Assembly: GCF_002775205.1 (NCBI RefSeq)
Contig: NC_036443.1
Span: 17,088,373 to 17,152,372, forward strand
From: Xiphophorus maculatus
Taxonomy: Eukaryota > Chordata > Actinopteri > Cyprinodontiformes > Poeciliidae
Length of the DNA stretch: 64,000 nt
Direction of reading: 5' to 3'
The position numbers and the translations under genes were made by a program. Within the stretch, counting starts at the first letter, position 1, and each line of letters starts with the position of its first letter. Shown here piece by piece: positions 12,001 through 23,710 of this stretch. The notes beneath the pieces were generated by a model. It made no database searches and was not told the origin of the DNA. It saw only the letters and a list, made by a program, of their open reading frames with translations.

Positions 12001-15000
12001 GGGTTTGTTCCTGTGTGGTGTCATTCAGGGTGTGGCACCGTACAGCCTAAGTCATATATCTAAAGTTAACTGTAGTTGGACAACACTGGGCATAGTCTTG
12101 TGGGTCAGATGTGGTTGGTGGCCGGTTGAGTCCCATCGCGACAGCTGGCGCGCTCTCACCAGTCGGTCTAGTTGCATCATGGTCTGGTCCAGATGAGGTT
12201 TTTAACAGGGTTCAGATGTGCTTACACGTCCTCTGACCACATCTGATACATGTGTCCACGTGGCTCTGTGGCTTATTTCTATGATTACTGGTTATGCTGT
12301 GCAATGAGTCATTTTTTTCAGGAATAAAGCAGGTGTATTAGTTTTTTTAAAAATTATTTTTAGTTTTTTGAATTCGGGTTGCCTAATGTAATTATGAGCA
12401 TTCAGTATCGTACTCATCAATAGAGAGTAGTCAGGGTGATGACAGTTAGGAGGACCTTGAAGAAGCTATGTGGAATCAAGTTCAACTCACAACATTATGA
12501 TTTAACTATAGTCATTTAAAATGTTCAAACCCAGAATATTAGTGGGAGTTATTCATCACTTTTGCGCTACAATAGGGTCTGCTTTCAGAGTCTCAGTCAA
12601 AAAGTCTTGTAATGTATAAATGAGGGTACTGGGAGCGGGGGTCGAGGGGAGCAGCATGGTGTCAACAATTACAAGCCATTAAAAATGAAAGAAATTGACA
12701 CTATATAAAATATTAATATTGAATTCCCTCAAATTGCTGCAGCTTTAAGTTTGAGATGTTTTAAATGGCAAAACATGAACTTGAATGAACCCAATTTTAG
12801 CGAGCATTTAGCTTTAATCACTCGGATTCTCTTCCAGCTTCATTCTGTCGACTATGGTAAATACACAGTAGATAGGCTGATAGACCATCAACATATAGTG
12901 ACACTGGACAGTCAACATCTCAAGTTTTAAAAATGTAGAGTTGTGCCAACTTGCATGTTTGTTTGTTTTTTTTGTCATCCACTAAATCATTGAAGGAAAA
13001 TGTACACAAAACAAAAATAGTTGGTGCATCAAAAAGAAGGGATAACAGTAGCTCATTAGTAGGACCCTGGAATGTCAGCTTTATTACTTTCCAAATTCCA
13101 TTTTATTTTTTAAATGTTGAAGAATGAGGAGAGTTTTCACATTCTTGAGTCTCCAGTCAATTGTGTGGTGACAAATGTTGAAGAAAGGTTTTTCTGCCAA
13201 TTCATACCATTACTAGACCTGAAACTTGAACTAAGCTTTGGGTTTTTTCCATTTTTTTGGAGAACATCTGTGTTTCAGTGAGTATTTTTGCCATGTCTGA
13301 CCATCTTTCCTGTCTGTGTGGAAAGAAGAGCCAAGTTGAGCCGAGCCCCACCTTACCTGGTAGCGACATGTGTTGGAGTGGCATGAGCCAAGACACCACA
13401 GAAACCACTGTATAGCTTTTCCTACTCACAATTATCAGTTAATTCTGAGAAACTACACATTTTATTGTGGACCTCAACTATCTGCAGCAACTACCATGAC
13501 CTTCCCACTAAGCAGATGAGACACAATAAAAAGCAGGGCCCAGGTGCATCTGATGGCAAGTTCCAATCTGAAAAACAAACAGCCTATTGGTGGAGATGGT
13601 ACAAGAGCTACTGGAATACAACGCCATGAATTTGTTTCAGTTAGGGGTAGTTAAATAGTCACAATTCAAGGCAAAAGTAATAAGAAACTATATTTGGTGA
13701 TGTGTTAGTAGTTGAAAGGCAAGTGGCAACTGTGGAGAGAAACCACTCTCCAATAACAGGCTGAAAACCCAAAACAGAACCAGTTTCAGTATCTGTAGCT
13801 CTCTGGAGTGACTGTCTATGGGTTAGACTGATATATGTATATATATATAAAAACAGAGACAAAGACAAAAGCTAGAATTGCTGGGCCAGGGCTACTTTCT
13901 ATGGAAAAGATAAACAGGGAGATTTCACATAATAAACAACTAATCTTCAAGCAATGGCATATTGCTAAACACTTAGCAACTAAATATGTCTTGTATAGAA
14001 AAAAATAGGAACAGAATACAAAAGTAATTGCAACAATAGCTGTGAATAATGCAAAAATGAAGTGTAGAAAAGTAAAGTAGTCTGTAACTTCAACTGTAAC
14101 TTTAGCATATAACTATAGCGATAGCTCAGGATAACCTGAGCCACTCTTAACTATGAGCTTCATGAAAAAGAAAATCAACCTCCCTCCATAATATGTCCCT
14201 AGGAAGTGCAACTGCGTTTGTTTTTTTTTTTAACAGGGACAAAAATGACAAAATGAAGACACTTGTTCTTAACATCACAATGCTTCACCACTTGCACATT
14301 AACACATGCAGCTTGTTTATTCTTTTTATGTGTTCATTTCACACCCGTACTTTTTATTTGATGTGTGCCCTAGTTTATGGCGTTTCGGTCCCATCCTTCG
14401 TGACTTATGTCAAATGGAAACCAGATGGAAAACATCTGGGTTCCCCATCTGGCATTAGGGGAGCTCATGTTTCTGTGAGACTGTTTGTGAGTCTGTCCCC
14501 TTACTACTGTAGATTTCTACGTGTGACCTCCAAGTATGCGTCAATGTCAACCTTTTTATTAAAATAGCATGAAAGCAATCATTTAAGTTTATGCAGGGGT
14601 GTGATTTGTGCAGCTATTTATTTTTTAAAACTGTGTGTCTGTGTGAAATACCCTTTGAGGTTTTCTTTGGAAAACAAACTGCTTTTTGTGTGTTGGTTGA
14701 CTCTCACCTAGGGAAGCATTTAATGGAGGATGACTCTCTTCTCTGTTTTTGTTGGTCTTGTCTTTAGGTTTGACAGAGGTGCCCAGGAATATTCCTCCAG
14801 ACACCAAGTTTCTGGACTTGCAGAACAACCGTATCACTGAGCTAAAAGAAAATGACTTCAAAGGCCTTACTAACTTATATGTAAGAGACACACACAGTGG
14901 GAATCTATTCATAATGCTCTGCTCCTTATTGACCTTTTGAAGTTTTGCAGCTGCTGCTTTTATTGGCTTTATTTCTGTGAAGGTTCAGCTTGATCCTCAT

Positions 15001-18000
15001 CTTCTTTGGGATTTAGAAGTTTATTTCCCCTCTGTTTCTCACTCAGTTCACAGAAAACCTTAACTGTATTAAAACGTGACCAATTTGGAGTATGGAGGAC
15101 TTCCAAGCAAAAAGGCTTTACTCAAGACTGACCCTCATTCAATATCCCTGACCAAAAGAAATATTAAGTCTGGCAGTTTATGAACTTCCTGAGTAAAGCA
15201 AATGCTCACTATCTTTGTGCATTTGCTTTAGCCTTACCAGATTATACCTTGCACACACCACTATAGTAGAAGCAGAGGCTAAATAAATGAACTTTTGTGC
15301 ACTCTGCAAACAACGTTATGTTTTTCTACATTCACATTTTTAAAAAGAATCCTAATGAAGGTCTTATCCGTATGAAATACAGAGCTTTTGACTTTGTGTT
15401 TTCATTGGTTGTTACATTTAGGCACTCTCTGTGAGGAATAACAAGATTTCCAAAGTCCATCCCAAAACTTTTGCCCCTTTGAAGCATATGCAGAAGCTCT
15501 ACTTTTCAAAGAATCTGCTGGCCGCCGTCCCCAAAAACCTGCCTGCCTCTCTGGTTGAGCTGAGGATTCACGAGAACCGCATCAAGAAGGTGGCAGCTGG
15601 AACCTTCTCAGGACTGGGCAACATGCATTGCATAGGTTAGAAATGCCGATGACTTCAACAATCCCGGCTATACTCTGTGGTACTCACCACAGTATGTGTG
15701 GCACCACCACGGACTTGGTAAATTAAAGGGAGAAAAGTTTATTTCATAGCTTTAATATTGACTTTATCTTGCAGAAATGGGAGCAAACCCTATCCAGAAC
15801 AGTGGTTTTGAGCCTGGAGCCTTTAAAGGACTGAAATTAAATTATCTGCGTATATCAGAGGCCAAGCTAACTGGAGTGCCTAAAGGTAGGAAGTCAGATA
15901 TTTCGATGGAAGTCTAAGAAATTTAGAAACAAAAATTCATGAACTATTCAAAGGATTGGCTCTGGGTTTGCCTGAAGTTGTTTTACCTCTCTAAAAACCT
16001 TCAACCTTGTTTAATTTTACTTTTTTTTTTTGATGCATTAACCTTTCAGATTTTAGATAGTTTTATTTTACTTTCATGTTGTGTAACTCAAATGTTTGGG
16101 GTTTGGCCTTTAGATCTTCCAGACAGTCTTCATGAGCTTCATCTGGACCACAATCAGATCCAGGCTGTGGAACTGGAGGACCTGAGCCGCTACAGAAACG
16201 TCCAGAGGTATTTTTCACACCTAAACACCAAACTGTTTTAACTGTTTTTGATCTACATCTGAAAACCAGTCACAAACCACAATATTAACTTTTCAAATCT
16301 TAGCAAGAGTTCTTGACTGAAATTACTGGGAGATAGTTTGATTTCAACTACGTAATCAAACCAAACTAATCAAATTGCATTAATTTTGATTAATTAATTA
16401 CACAAATTTTAAACATGCTAAACATTTTAACACAATTTATCTCATTTTATCTTTACAAACATAAGAACCGTTGCATTCGCATGTTTCCAGTACACCCATA
16501 AATTTGACGCACAAACAATATCCGCAAACAACAGTGATAAAGAACAAAAGCTGCTTCTCTTAGCACACATTTGGTTAATTTTTGCTTCAAAAAGCAATCT
16601 AATGGGATACTGGAAAAAAATATTGTTGTGTGCAAATTGTACAGAAAAGAATTACCCTATTAAAGATACTATTATATTACACATAAACAGCATATTGGTT
16701 TTCTTGGGCAGTTCTGTCAGTCTAATTTTTACAGTAATATAATGCTGCAGGTGGGTTTAAAGCTGATCATAATTTATGTAAAGATGGATGGTGCTAAATA
16801 CACGAAAGGAAAGTTGTAGGTTGCAAAAACTTGAGACTGATGTGAAACCGCCCTACACATACCTCCAGAGCTACAGTTATAGTATTTAAAACCAAGCATA
16901 ATTATGTCTTTGAATGGTCAAAACCTAATATGTATTTTTTTGCAGGTCCTTTCCATCAAATATGACTAAAATTTTGAGTATAATAACAGACAGAAATTTC
17001 AGACTCCAAATGTACAGAGCTGGTAGAGGCTTCCAGTTACAATTACAGCAGAAGGAAGTTCTACAAAGCAGCAGTAGCTTATTATCAGCTTTGACATCAA
17101 CTGCACTTTAATATCCTCATTTGTATGTTGAGTGTCTGACAAATGCATATACTGTACACAAAGATACAAAACCAATTAATCTGGGGCTGGAAACAAATGC
17201 ATGTAATTCTTTTTAGATTTTTATTTTCTAAAAGAAAAAAGAAATTAAGACCACAGATTATTTTCCCTCCAATTCCCAAGTATGCATTGCAAATCACTGT
17301 AGACAGTTCACAGCAAGTATCATAAAAAATACTATGGTCATGACTGAGGCTGTGTTCATTAAATCCTAAGCCTTCCAAAACAAACACAATTGCCTCACAT
17401 TAACCTTCAAAGAGGAGCACTAATAAAGATAAGGAAGACTCAACATGATAATTAAATCTAAACCATGATCTACAGCTTCTTTGATGCTCCTCCCTTTGAC
17501 TGAAATGCTTCCAGTATGACGGGACTGGAGTCATTTAGCTAAACAAACCAAACAACACAGCTAACAGTGTGTGATTCTCCTCACAGTATGGAAGCCATTA
17601 GTGGTTGGTGTAATCTTTATAAATGGGAGCTGCGAGTAGAGATGGATTTCAGGGCGTGGGAATAGCTAAATAGTTGTTTTATAAGAATTAGAGGAGACTT
17701 TATACTTTGAAATATATTGTGTGTCCTCCACCACAGTAGAGGCATTTTTAATATGTTCCAATGAACTATCTAATAATGCAAAATCGTTTGCTATGTCATT
17801 TTAATCTTTCCTATTTTCATGTCCCAATTTAAATAGTTTGTCTCAGCAGTTTTTTGAGTAATCGATGTTAAAAAAGGTTCCTAGTAATTACCTTTAGAAA
17901 CCTTTTCATATAATAAATATTGAAAAACTTAAAAGCACAAATGTTAATAATAGATCTGCTTCTCTAAAATGTCAAGTCTCTATTTTAATAATTAACCTGT

Positions 18001-18673
18001 GTGCTTAATGGTGGTTAAATGTCAGAAGGTCCCATGTGAAATACACAAATTCAAATCAGTTGCCTTTTTTTATCTTTTCTGAAGAAAAGAATTGAACTAC
18101 TGCTTTATAGATGACCACTTCTATGTCCAACTAAGGGGAAGCACTTTGCTGCTTTAATGACACTCAGGCAGTGAAGAGTGGAATTTGTTATAAGAGCAAG
18201 GCACTGGTTTTTGAATTTAAAACTTTTTTTCCTCTTCTTTCATTTTCTAGATTGGGTCTTGGCTTTAACCATATCCGCAATATAGAGAATGGCAGCCTGT
18301 CATTTTTGCCCATGCTGAGGGAGCTGCATCTGGACAACAACCGGCTCACACGCGTTCCCCAAGGCCTTCCGAATATGAAGTACCTACAGGTTAGCCTGAA
18401 TAACCTTTTGTTTTTAACAGATTTTTTTTTTTTTAATTGTCCTGTTCTAACTTATCGTCTTGCCTTGTTTTTAAGGTGGTGTACCTCCACTCCAACAACA
18501 TCAGTCAGGTGGGCGTGGACGACTTCTGCCCCCGAGGGTTCGGGATGAAGAGGACGTACTATAACGGCATCAGCCTGTTTGAAAACCCTGTGAACTACTG
18601 GGAGGTGCAGCCGGCAACATTCCGCTGTGTGAACGACCGGTTTGCCATTCAGTTCGGAAATTACAAAAAATAA
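9087..18673 (+). CDS. bgn: Biglycan, class I small leucine-rich proteoglycan (complete, 7 coding exons)
   Basis: Coding exons are 9087-9336, 14768-14880, 15422-15635, 15775-15885, 16114-16207, 18251-18389 and 18476-18673. They join in one frame into 372 residues (human biglycan has 368). Biglycan is a secreted matrix protein that binds collagen and TGF-beta. A leucine-rich signal peptide (about 1-22) precedes [11 protein letters not shown], the conserved biglycan N-terminus. The class I cysteine cluster Cx3CxCx6C lies at 67-80, followed by leucine-rich repeats, an ear-repeat cysteine pair C325/C358 and the family ending QFGNYKK. N-glycosylation sequons at N274 (NGS) and N315 (NIS) match the two known biglycan sites. 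The start at 9087 is chosen because it lies 15 bases inside the exon and begins the signal peptide; an in-frame ATG at 9009 lies before the acceptor. No Ser-Gly dipeptide is present in residues 23-66, where mammalian biglycan carries its glycosaminoglycan chains. Decorin is excluded by the N-terminal and C-terminal sequences. Which teleost co-orthologue this is cannot be told. Confidence 0.96.
9337..14767 (+). other. bgn: bgn intron after the first coding exon
   Basis: This 5.4 kb intron runs from a GTTAGT donor to a TCTTTAG acceptor. It is AT-rich, and no repeat with clear ends or conserved ORF was recognised. Confidence 0.85.
16735..17080 (+). mobile_element. Tc1/mariner-like transposase fragment in bgn intron
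   Basis: The 3' part of the family is recognisable in order: AAGATGGATGGTGCTAAATA, AACTTGAGACTGATG, CTCCAGAGCTACAGTTATAG and GAAGTTCTACAAAG. It is heavily mutated and lacks both ends. It lies in the intron between bgn exons ending 16207 and starting 18251. Confidence 0.5.
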
Positions 18674-19580
18674 AACCAACGGAAATGCTTGGCAACACAA
18701 AGAATGAGGCCAACGTGTTGAGGAAAAAATGAATAGAAGAAACATGATTAAAATAATGTCTAAAAAGAAAACAACACTTGAGATGTCACGAAAGGAAACT
18801 ATGTCTGAGATTATTGAGTTTATAATTGTTACGTATGAGGTGAAATCGAGTAATGGAGGAGATGGGTAATAAACGTACGGAGTAGATAGCAAAGTGAAAT
18901 ACATAATCCCAGAACTTGAAGTAGGTGGAGAGCAGAATTTGTGCAGAACTGCAACCAGCTTTGCATTTTCAGCTTGCAGTTTTGAAGCTATTTTCCATCT
19001 AAGTCAGTGTGAAGAGTGCTGAAACCTTGTGAAACCTTTCAGTACATCAATCTTTACAATAGTTGTTATTGTGACTGAGCTTCTATTGCTATTTTCTTTG
19101 GTAAGGAATATAAGTAAAACATTGATAAGTAGTGCATTTTTGAATGTTTATATACAGTATATATCTATATATATAGATATATATATCTATATATATCTAT
19201 ATATATATCTATATATATATATATATATATATATAAAGGTGCTCTATGTCCTCTGTGTGCTGATTTGTAAAAAAACAACAACAAACAAACAACAAAACCA
19301 AAGTTTGTCCCCATTTTAGTTAATTCACTGATTTAACGTATTTTGGTCATGAACTCTGTGATTCTGACATATGAAGTTAGAAAGTCAGAGTAGTTTTACT
19401 CCATCTCCTAGACCCAGAGATAAAAAAAATAATAATAATCAGAAGGGAAATCCTTTTAAAGCACCTTACTGAAATATTTTATACAGATTTCTTACTGAAT
19501 TCATTCTGTGCCTTTTATTAAATATAGTCAGGGCCTATCCCACACTCAATAAATACATCCGCTTGCTTTAAGACAATGAA
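18674..19580 (+). other. bgn: bgn 3'UTR with candidate polyadenylation signals
   Basis: AT-rich sequence follows the stop. AATAAA hexamers lie at 18868-18873 and 19548-19553. The second is followed by a GT-rich stretch near 19581 and is the better candidate for the main cleavage site. An AT dinucleotide repeat lies inside this UTR. Confidence 0.5.
19148..19236 (+). repeat. (TA)n-rich repeat with TATC interruptions
   Basis: About 90 bases of TATA/TATCTA repeat lie within the bgn 3'UTR region. The sequence could fold back on itself. Confidence 0.9.
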
Positions 19581-20416
19581 GGTAGTGTGTTCACAAAGTG
19601 CAAGAAACAGTAGTAGTGATAAAGCATTGTTTTGCACAGATTTTCTTATATGCTTTATTTGCTTCAGGGTACAGTATGGAGGAGTGGGGGGTTGGGGCAG
19701 CGGGTGGAGGGTTTGGGGGGAGGTGGGCGGTGAAGTAGCATGTTTACAATAGTACCCCTATGTGCAACTACTTTAGCTATAAGTATTATGTCCTGTCTCT
19801 ATTCTGTAATCTGACAACCTACTGCTGCATGTGAATAAAGGCATTTTTAGCCTGCTGCATACAGCAAGGAAACCCCCCAACAAACTGGTGGCCCTGGGTT
19901 GAACGGTGTGTCTGGAATAAAGAAGAAAATAAAAAAAAGGAAAATACATCTTGAATGAAATCAAACTTTTAAAGTTAATAAATAAATATTAAGAAATATT
20001 CTCCACATTTGAACACTGATGTGTATTATAGCTGCATTTTATGGCCCCCGGATATTCATTGGATACAATCTTGACTTAAAGAGAACTGAATGCTTTTTGA
20101 ACGTTCTCACCACTCCACTGTGCACAATTGTGAACTAAAAGAATAAAATGCTGAATTTAATTTAAGAAAATGTTTACTTTATAGATTGTAGATTGCCCCT
20201 CCTTACTATAATATCTGAAATAAAATCTCATGCAACCATTTTCTCAGAAGTCAACTAATTAGAGTCAACCTGTTATGTGAAGGCCTCAGAGGTTTGTGAA
20301 AGAACAATGATGAGTGAACAGTAAAACAACTATACAGGAATTTGAAGCATTTTAAACGGCTTTGATTATTTCACTATGTATAATCCAATATTACAGCACA
20401 ACCACAAAGCCTAGAA

Positions 20417-20641
20417 CAGTGTTTCTTAATTCCAGTCCTCAGGCCCCCCTGCTCTGTATGTTTTAGACATGCCTCTATTCCAGAACAGCTGATCTAAATG
20501 ATTCCATGACCTGTTCTGCAGCCATCAAGAACTGCAGATGTCTGTTAATCACCCACAGATTCAATCTAGGTGTGTGGCAGAAGGGGAACACCTAAAACAT
20601 GCAGGGTAGGGGGGCCTGAGGACCGGAATTGAGAAACACTG
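20417..20641. mobile_element. hAT-like MITE, copy 2 (opposite orientation)
   Basis: This is a 225-base copy of the same family as the element at 2327. It is flanked by a perfect 8-base duplication, GCCTAGAA, at 20409-20416 and 20642-20649. Comparing the interiors shows that it is inserted in the opposite orientation to copy 1. It lies downstream of bgn. Confidence 0.88.
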
Positions 20642-20691
20642 GCCTAGAAGGACATAAACATCAACCTACACTGACAGATCAGAGCTGTATC

Positions 20692-21257
20692 TGTCAGGGT
20701 CCTGTGTTGTTGAGTTGTTTCAGGGTTTGTTTATAATGTTTTTATTTCTGATTTCTTATTTTGATTAGATCAGCCTTGTTTCTATGTCACTTTAGTTCAA
20801 TCCGTTCTTAGTGATTCTAGTTAATTATGTTTATTTATTCCCTGTGTCTACGCATATACTACTCTTAGATCCTTTTTCGTAATTCCCATTGTGTACTCTC
20901 CTCTGCCCCTGTGCCATTTTCTGTGTCTCCTCAGACATGCAATCTGTTACTCAGTTAGCCTGGACCATTGTTCTAGTATTCACACACCAGTATTTAATCA
21001 CCTCTCTCTCATTCCTTTCTGCTAATTCCATCCGTTTAGTCCTGTTACTTCCCCGTTTCTGTCTGCTGACTTTTTGTTCCTGGTTCCAGGAATTTTTGTT
21101 CTGCTCTGCCTCCCTGCGTTTCCATGTTTATTTTTATTTGATTTTTTTGTAAGTTTGTTTTATTTTTTTGGACTCTTTATTAAAGAAAAAAGTTTTCATC
21201 ATACTCACCCAGACTCTGGCTTGCACTTTGGTCCTTCATCTATCCACAAATTATCAC
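20692..21257. repeat. Dispersed repeat of unnamed family
   Basis: This segment begins CTGTCAGGGTCCTGTGTT, has a low-complexity T/C-rich body and ends in a TTATTAAAG stretch followed by CTTGCACTTTGGTCC. That layout is familiar from abundant fish interspersed repeats. I cannot name the family, and no intact ORF with a known product is present. Confidence 0.35.
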
Positions 21258-21412
21258 AGTACCAACACTCAAAGAGGCAGCCAAGAGGTCCACGGTAACT
21301 CTGGAGGAGCTGTAGGGATGCAAACATCAGACACAATTTATTAACATGACAAGTAATATATGTTTGATTCACTAATCCAGTCTTTATGGAACAGGCAATC
21401 ATTGAAGAAAAG
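21258..21412 (+). mobile_element. Tc1/mariner-like transposase fragment
   Basis: A short piece of the same family, AGGCAGCCAAGAGGTCCACG followed by GTAACTCTGGAGGAGCTG, corresponds to the DNA-binding part of the transposase. It ends next to the TCTA microsatellite. Confidence 0.45.
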
Positions 21413-21431
21413 TGAGCTCAAGATCATTTTA

Positions 21432-21628
<197 letters not shown>

Positions 21629-21639
21629 ATCATCTCATT

Positions 21640-21994
21640 GAAGCGTCAGAGTGAAATCGCGAAATCCCTTTCACATTTAAATGTGGCGCTCAGTGCGTCA
21701 CCGTGGTGCGCCTGAGCTCCATCAGACGCGTTAAGTTGAGGCAGAGGAGAGGGGCGCTCGCCTGCACCGACAAGTGGACGGATGTGCGGTGATGCCCTTG
21801 CAAATGAAAGCGTCATCAGCGGCCTCTGAACAGCAAAGGGGGAGATTTCGCCTCGGTGGAGAGACAAGGGGGAAGACGAGGGTGCAGCGCTTGTGAACAT
21901 AAAATCGGCATCTGGCAGCGTGCTTGATGGCGGCGGCCTGCGGATAGTCGGAGGAAGCCGGGGGCTGGATTTGACATGTCGCAGAGATGTACTG
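21640..21994 (+). promoter_or_regulatory. b4galt3: CpG-rich segment, probable b4galt3 promoter and first non-coding exon
   Basis: This segment is much richer in CpG than its surroundings and ends with a consensus donor, ACTG|GTGAGT, after 21994. No long ORF with a recognisable product lies in it. The next downstream gene on the same strand is b4galt3, whose 5'UTR acceptor is at 27080, so splicing across about 5.1 kb would complete its leader. A long TCTA microsatellite abuts the segment on the left. No TATA box was recognised. Confidence 0.45.
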
Positions 21995-22707
21995 GTGAGT
22001 CCGCTGGAGCTGCGGAACATGGATGAAGCCTAGAACGGTGTAACTAGCAATTTCAGGGAGGGTCATTATGAACTAATATGGGGCTGCTGACTGAGAATGA
22101 TCCTCACTGGCGTAGTTTGTTTACACAGGTTTAAGTAAGGCACATATGAATGTCCACAAAGGCCAAGCGATGGATGTAAGTGGAGTAATCACCTGGATGC
22201 CTTATATGTCCAGTTTACTTGCAAAAATCCTAAAATTATTTCAATGTAAACCCAATTTAACAAGCTGTGATATGGCATGTTATTGTTTGCACTAACAGGG
22301 AGCAAAAATATGTTAGGTTAATTTGCACCCATCAACTGGACACACACGCCATGGAAATGTTTCAGCTGAAAATAATCTTTTCTATATAAAGAAGCAAATA
22401 TGGCATTCGTTTGTAGTTGCTTGTCATCAGCCAGCTTATTTTAGCTTGCAGGAGACTTCACACAGACAGAAATGAGCTGCAGCACTACCTGTAGCTTACT
22501 CCAAAAGTATTCATTCCTACTAATTACCACAAGTTCAACATGTTCAGCATTATTTATAACCTAAAATGGATCATGATTGTGAGGTGGGAGGGAAATCATG
22601 CATTTTAAATGCATTTATTTACAAATAGCAATCTGGAAGTTGTTTGGGTCATACACACATGAATATGCTACGACCTAAGCTGTTTAATTAAAACAACTTA
22701 TTAATTA

Positions 22708-22762
22708 AAACACCTTTAATTAAGGTGTTTCCAGCAGAAATGTTTATAGTCATTTCTGCTGG
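22708..22762. repeat. Two adjacent perfect hairpins
   Basis: The first hairpin pairs 22708-22716 with 22722-22730 around a 5-base loop. The second pairs CCAGCAGAAATG (22731-22742) with CATTTCTGCTGG (22751-22762) around an 8-base loop. The two stems touch with no spacer. They are too short for a normal microRNA precursor. Confidence 0.7.
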
Positions 22763-23344
22763 AAGGTAAATCTCTGGCATAGACTTTTGCACCATCTAAA
22801 CAGGTTTCTTTAATTAACGTTGAACAACTTCCCTTTCCTCTCTGAAGAAAAGGACTAAAACTGTTTAGCTTTGGTCCCCTTTGACCAGATAATCTTCTTT
22901 TATATGTTTACTGTACATCCTGCAAAATTAAATGAGACTTTGTTATCGCCATTCATCTTTAAAGGGTCTATTTATAGAGCGCATGATTAATATAGCCTGT
23001 CTAGAAATTCTTCCAACTAACTACGGGTTTCTGTTAGAAGCGGTCATCTTTTGAGAAAGGAGAGTCCAGAACAGGCAGAATAAAGCAGTAAAATAGTGTT
23101 TAATTGCCGTGCTTGGTGCCTTACAAAAACAACTCATTCCAACAACGCACAGTAAGCGCAGGCTAGTCACGTCTAGGATTCCACAACAACTGGGGATAAC
23201 AGGAGAACTTAAATACACAGGGAAACACGATCAAGAAAACCAAAAACAGCTGTGAGTAATCATGCCCAGGTAGCGGGGCTGAAACGACCTAAAGGGAACA
23301 AAAATACACTTCATGACATCTGTGGCTTCTACCAAATTACTGAG

Positions 23345-23710
23345 TCTCTTATAAATCTCTCTAATTAGTGCAACATTTGCCTTTGATGATTGTTTGAATG
23401 ATACTCTGTGAGATGGTCAATACTTGGGATATTGTTTCATTACCTAATCCTACTTTAGCAAAACTTTTGTCCAATCTGCTTTAATCCTTGGTCTTCTCTG
23501 AAGTTCTTTAACAAACCTCTAAGGCCTCCTCTCATTAGACGACTCTCCCTCGCTCTATCTGTCTGTCTGTCGTTCCGTCCGTCCGTGATTTGCCTTATAC
23601 TTCACATTAATTCACTACTTTGTGTTGGTCTATCACATGTCAGCATTTGTGGCTGTAACATAACAAATGCGGAAATGTTAAAGAGACATATGGAAAAGTT
23701 GCAAGGCAAC
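23345..23710 (-). mobile_element. Tc1/mariner-like fragment
   Basis: This holds the 5' transposase region (antisense, around GATACTCTGTGAGATGGTCA) and the terminal repeat block with CTACTTTGTGTTGGTCTATC, ending GTTGCAAGGCAAC. It lies in the presumed first intron of b4galt3. Confidence 0.55.
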
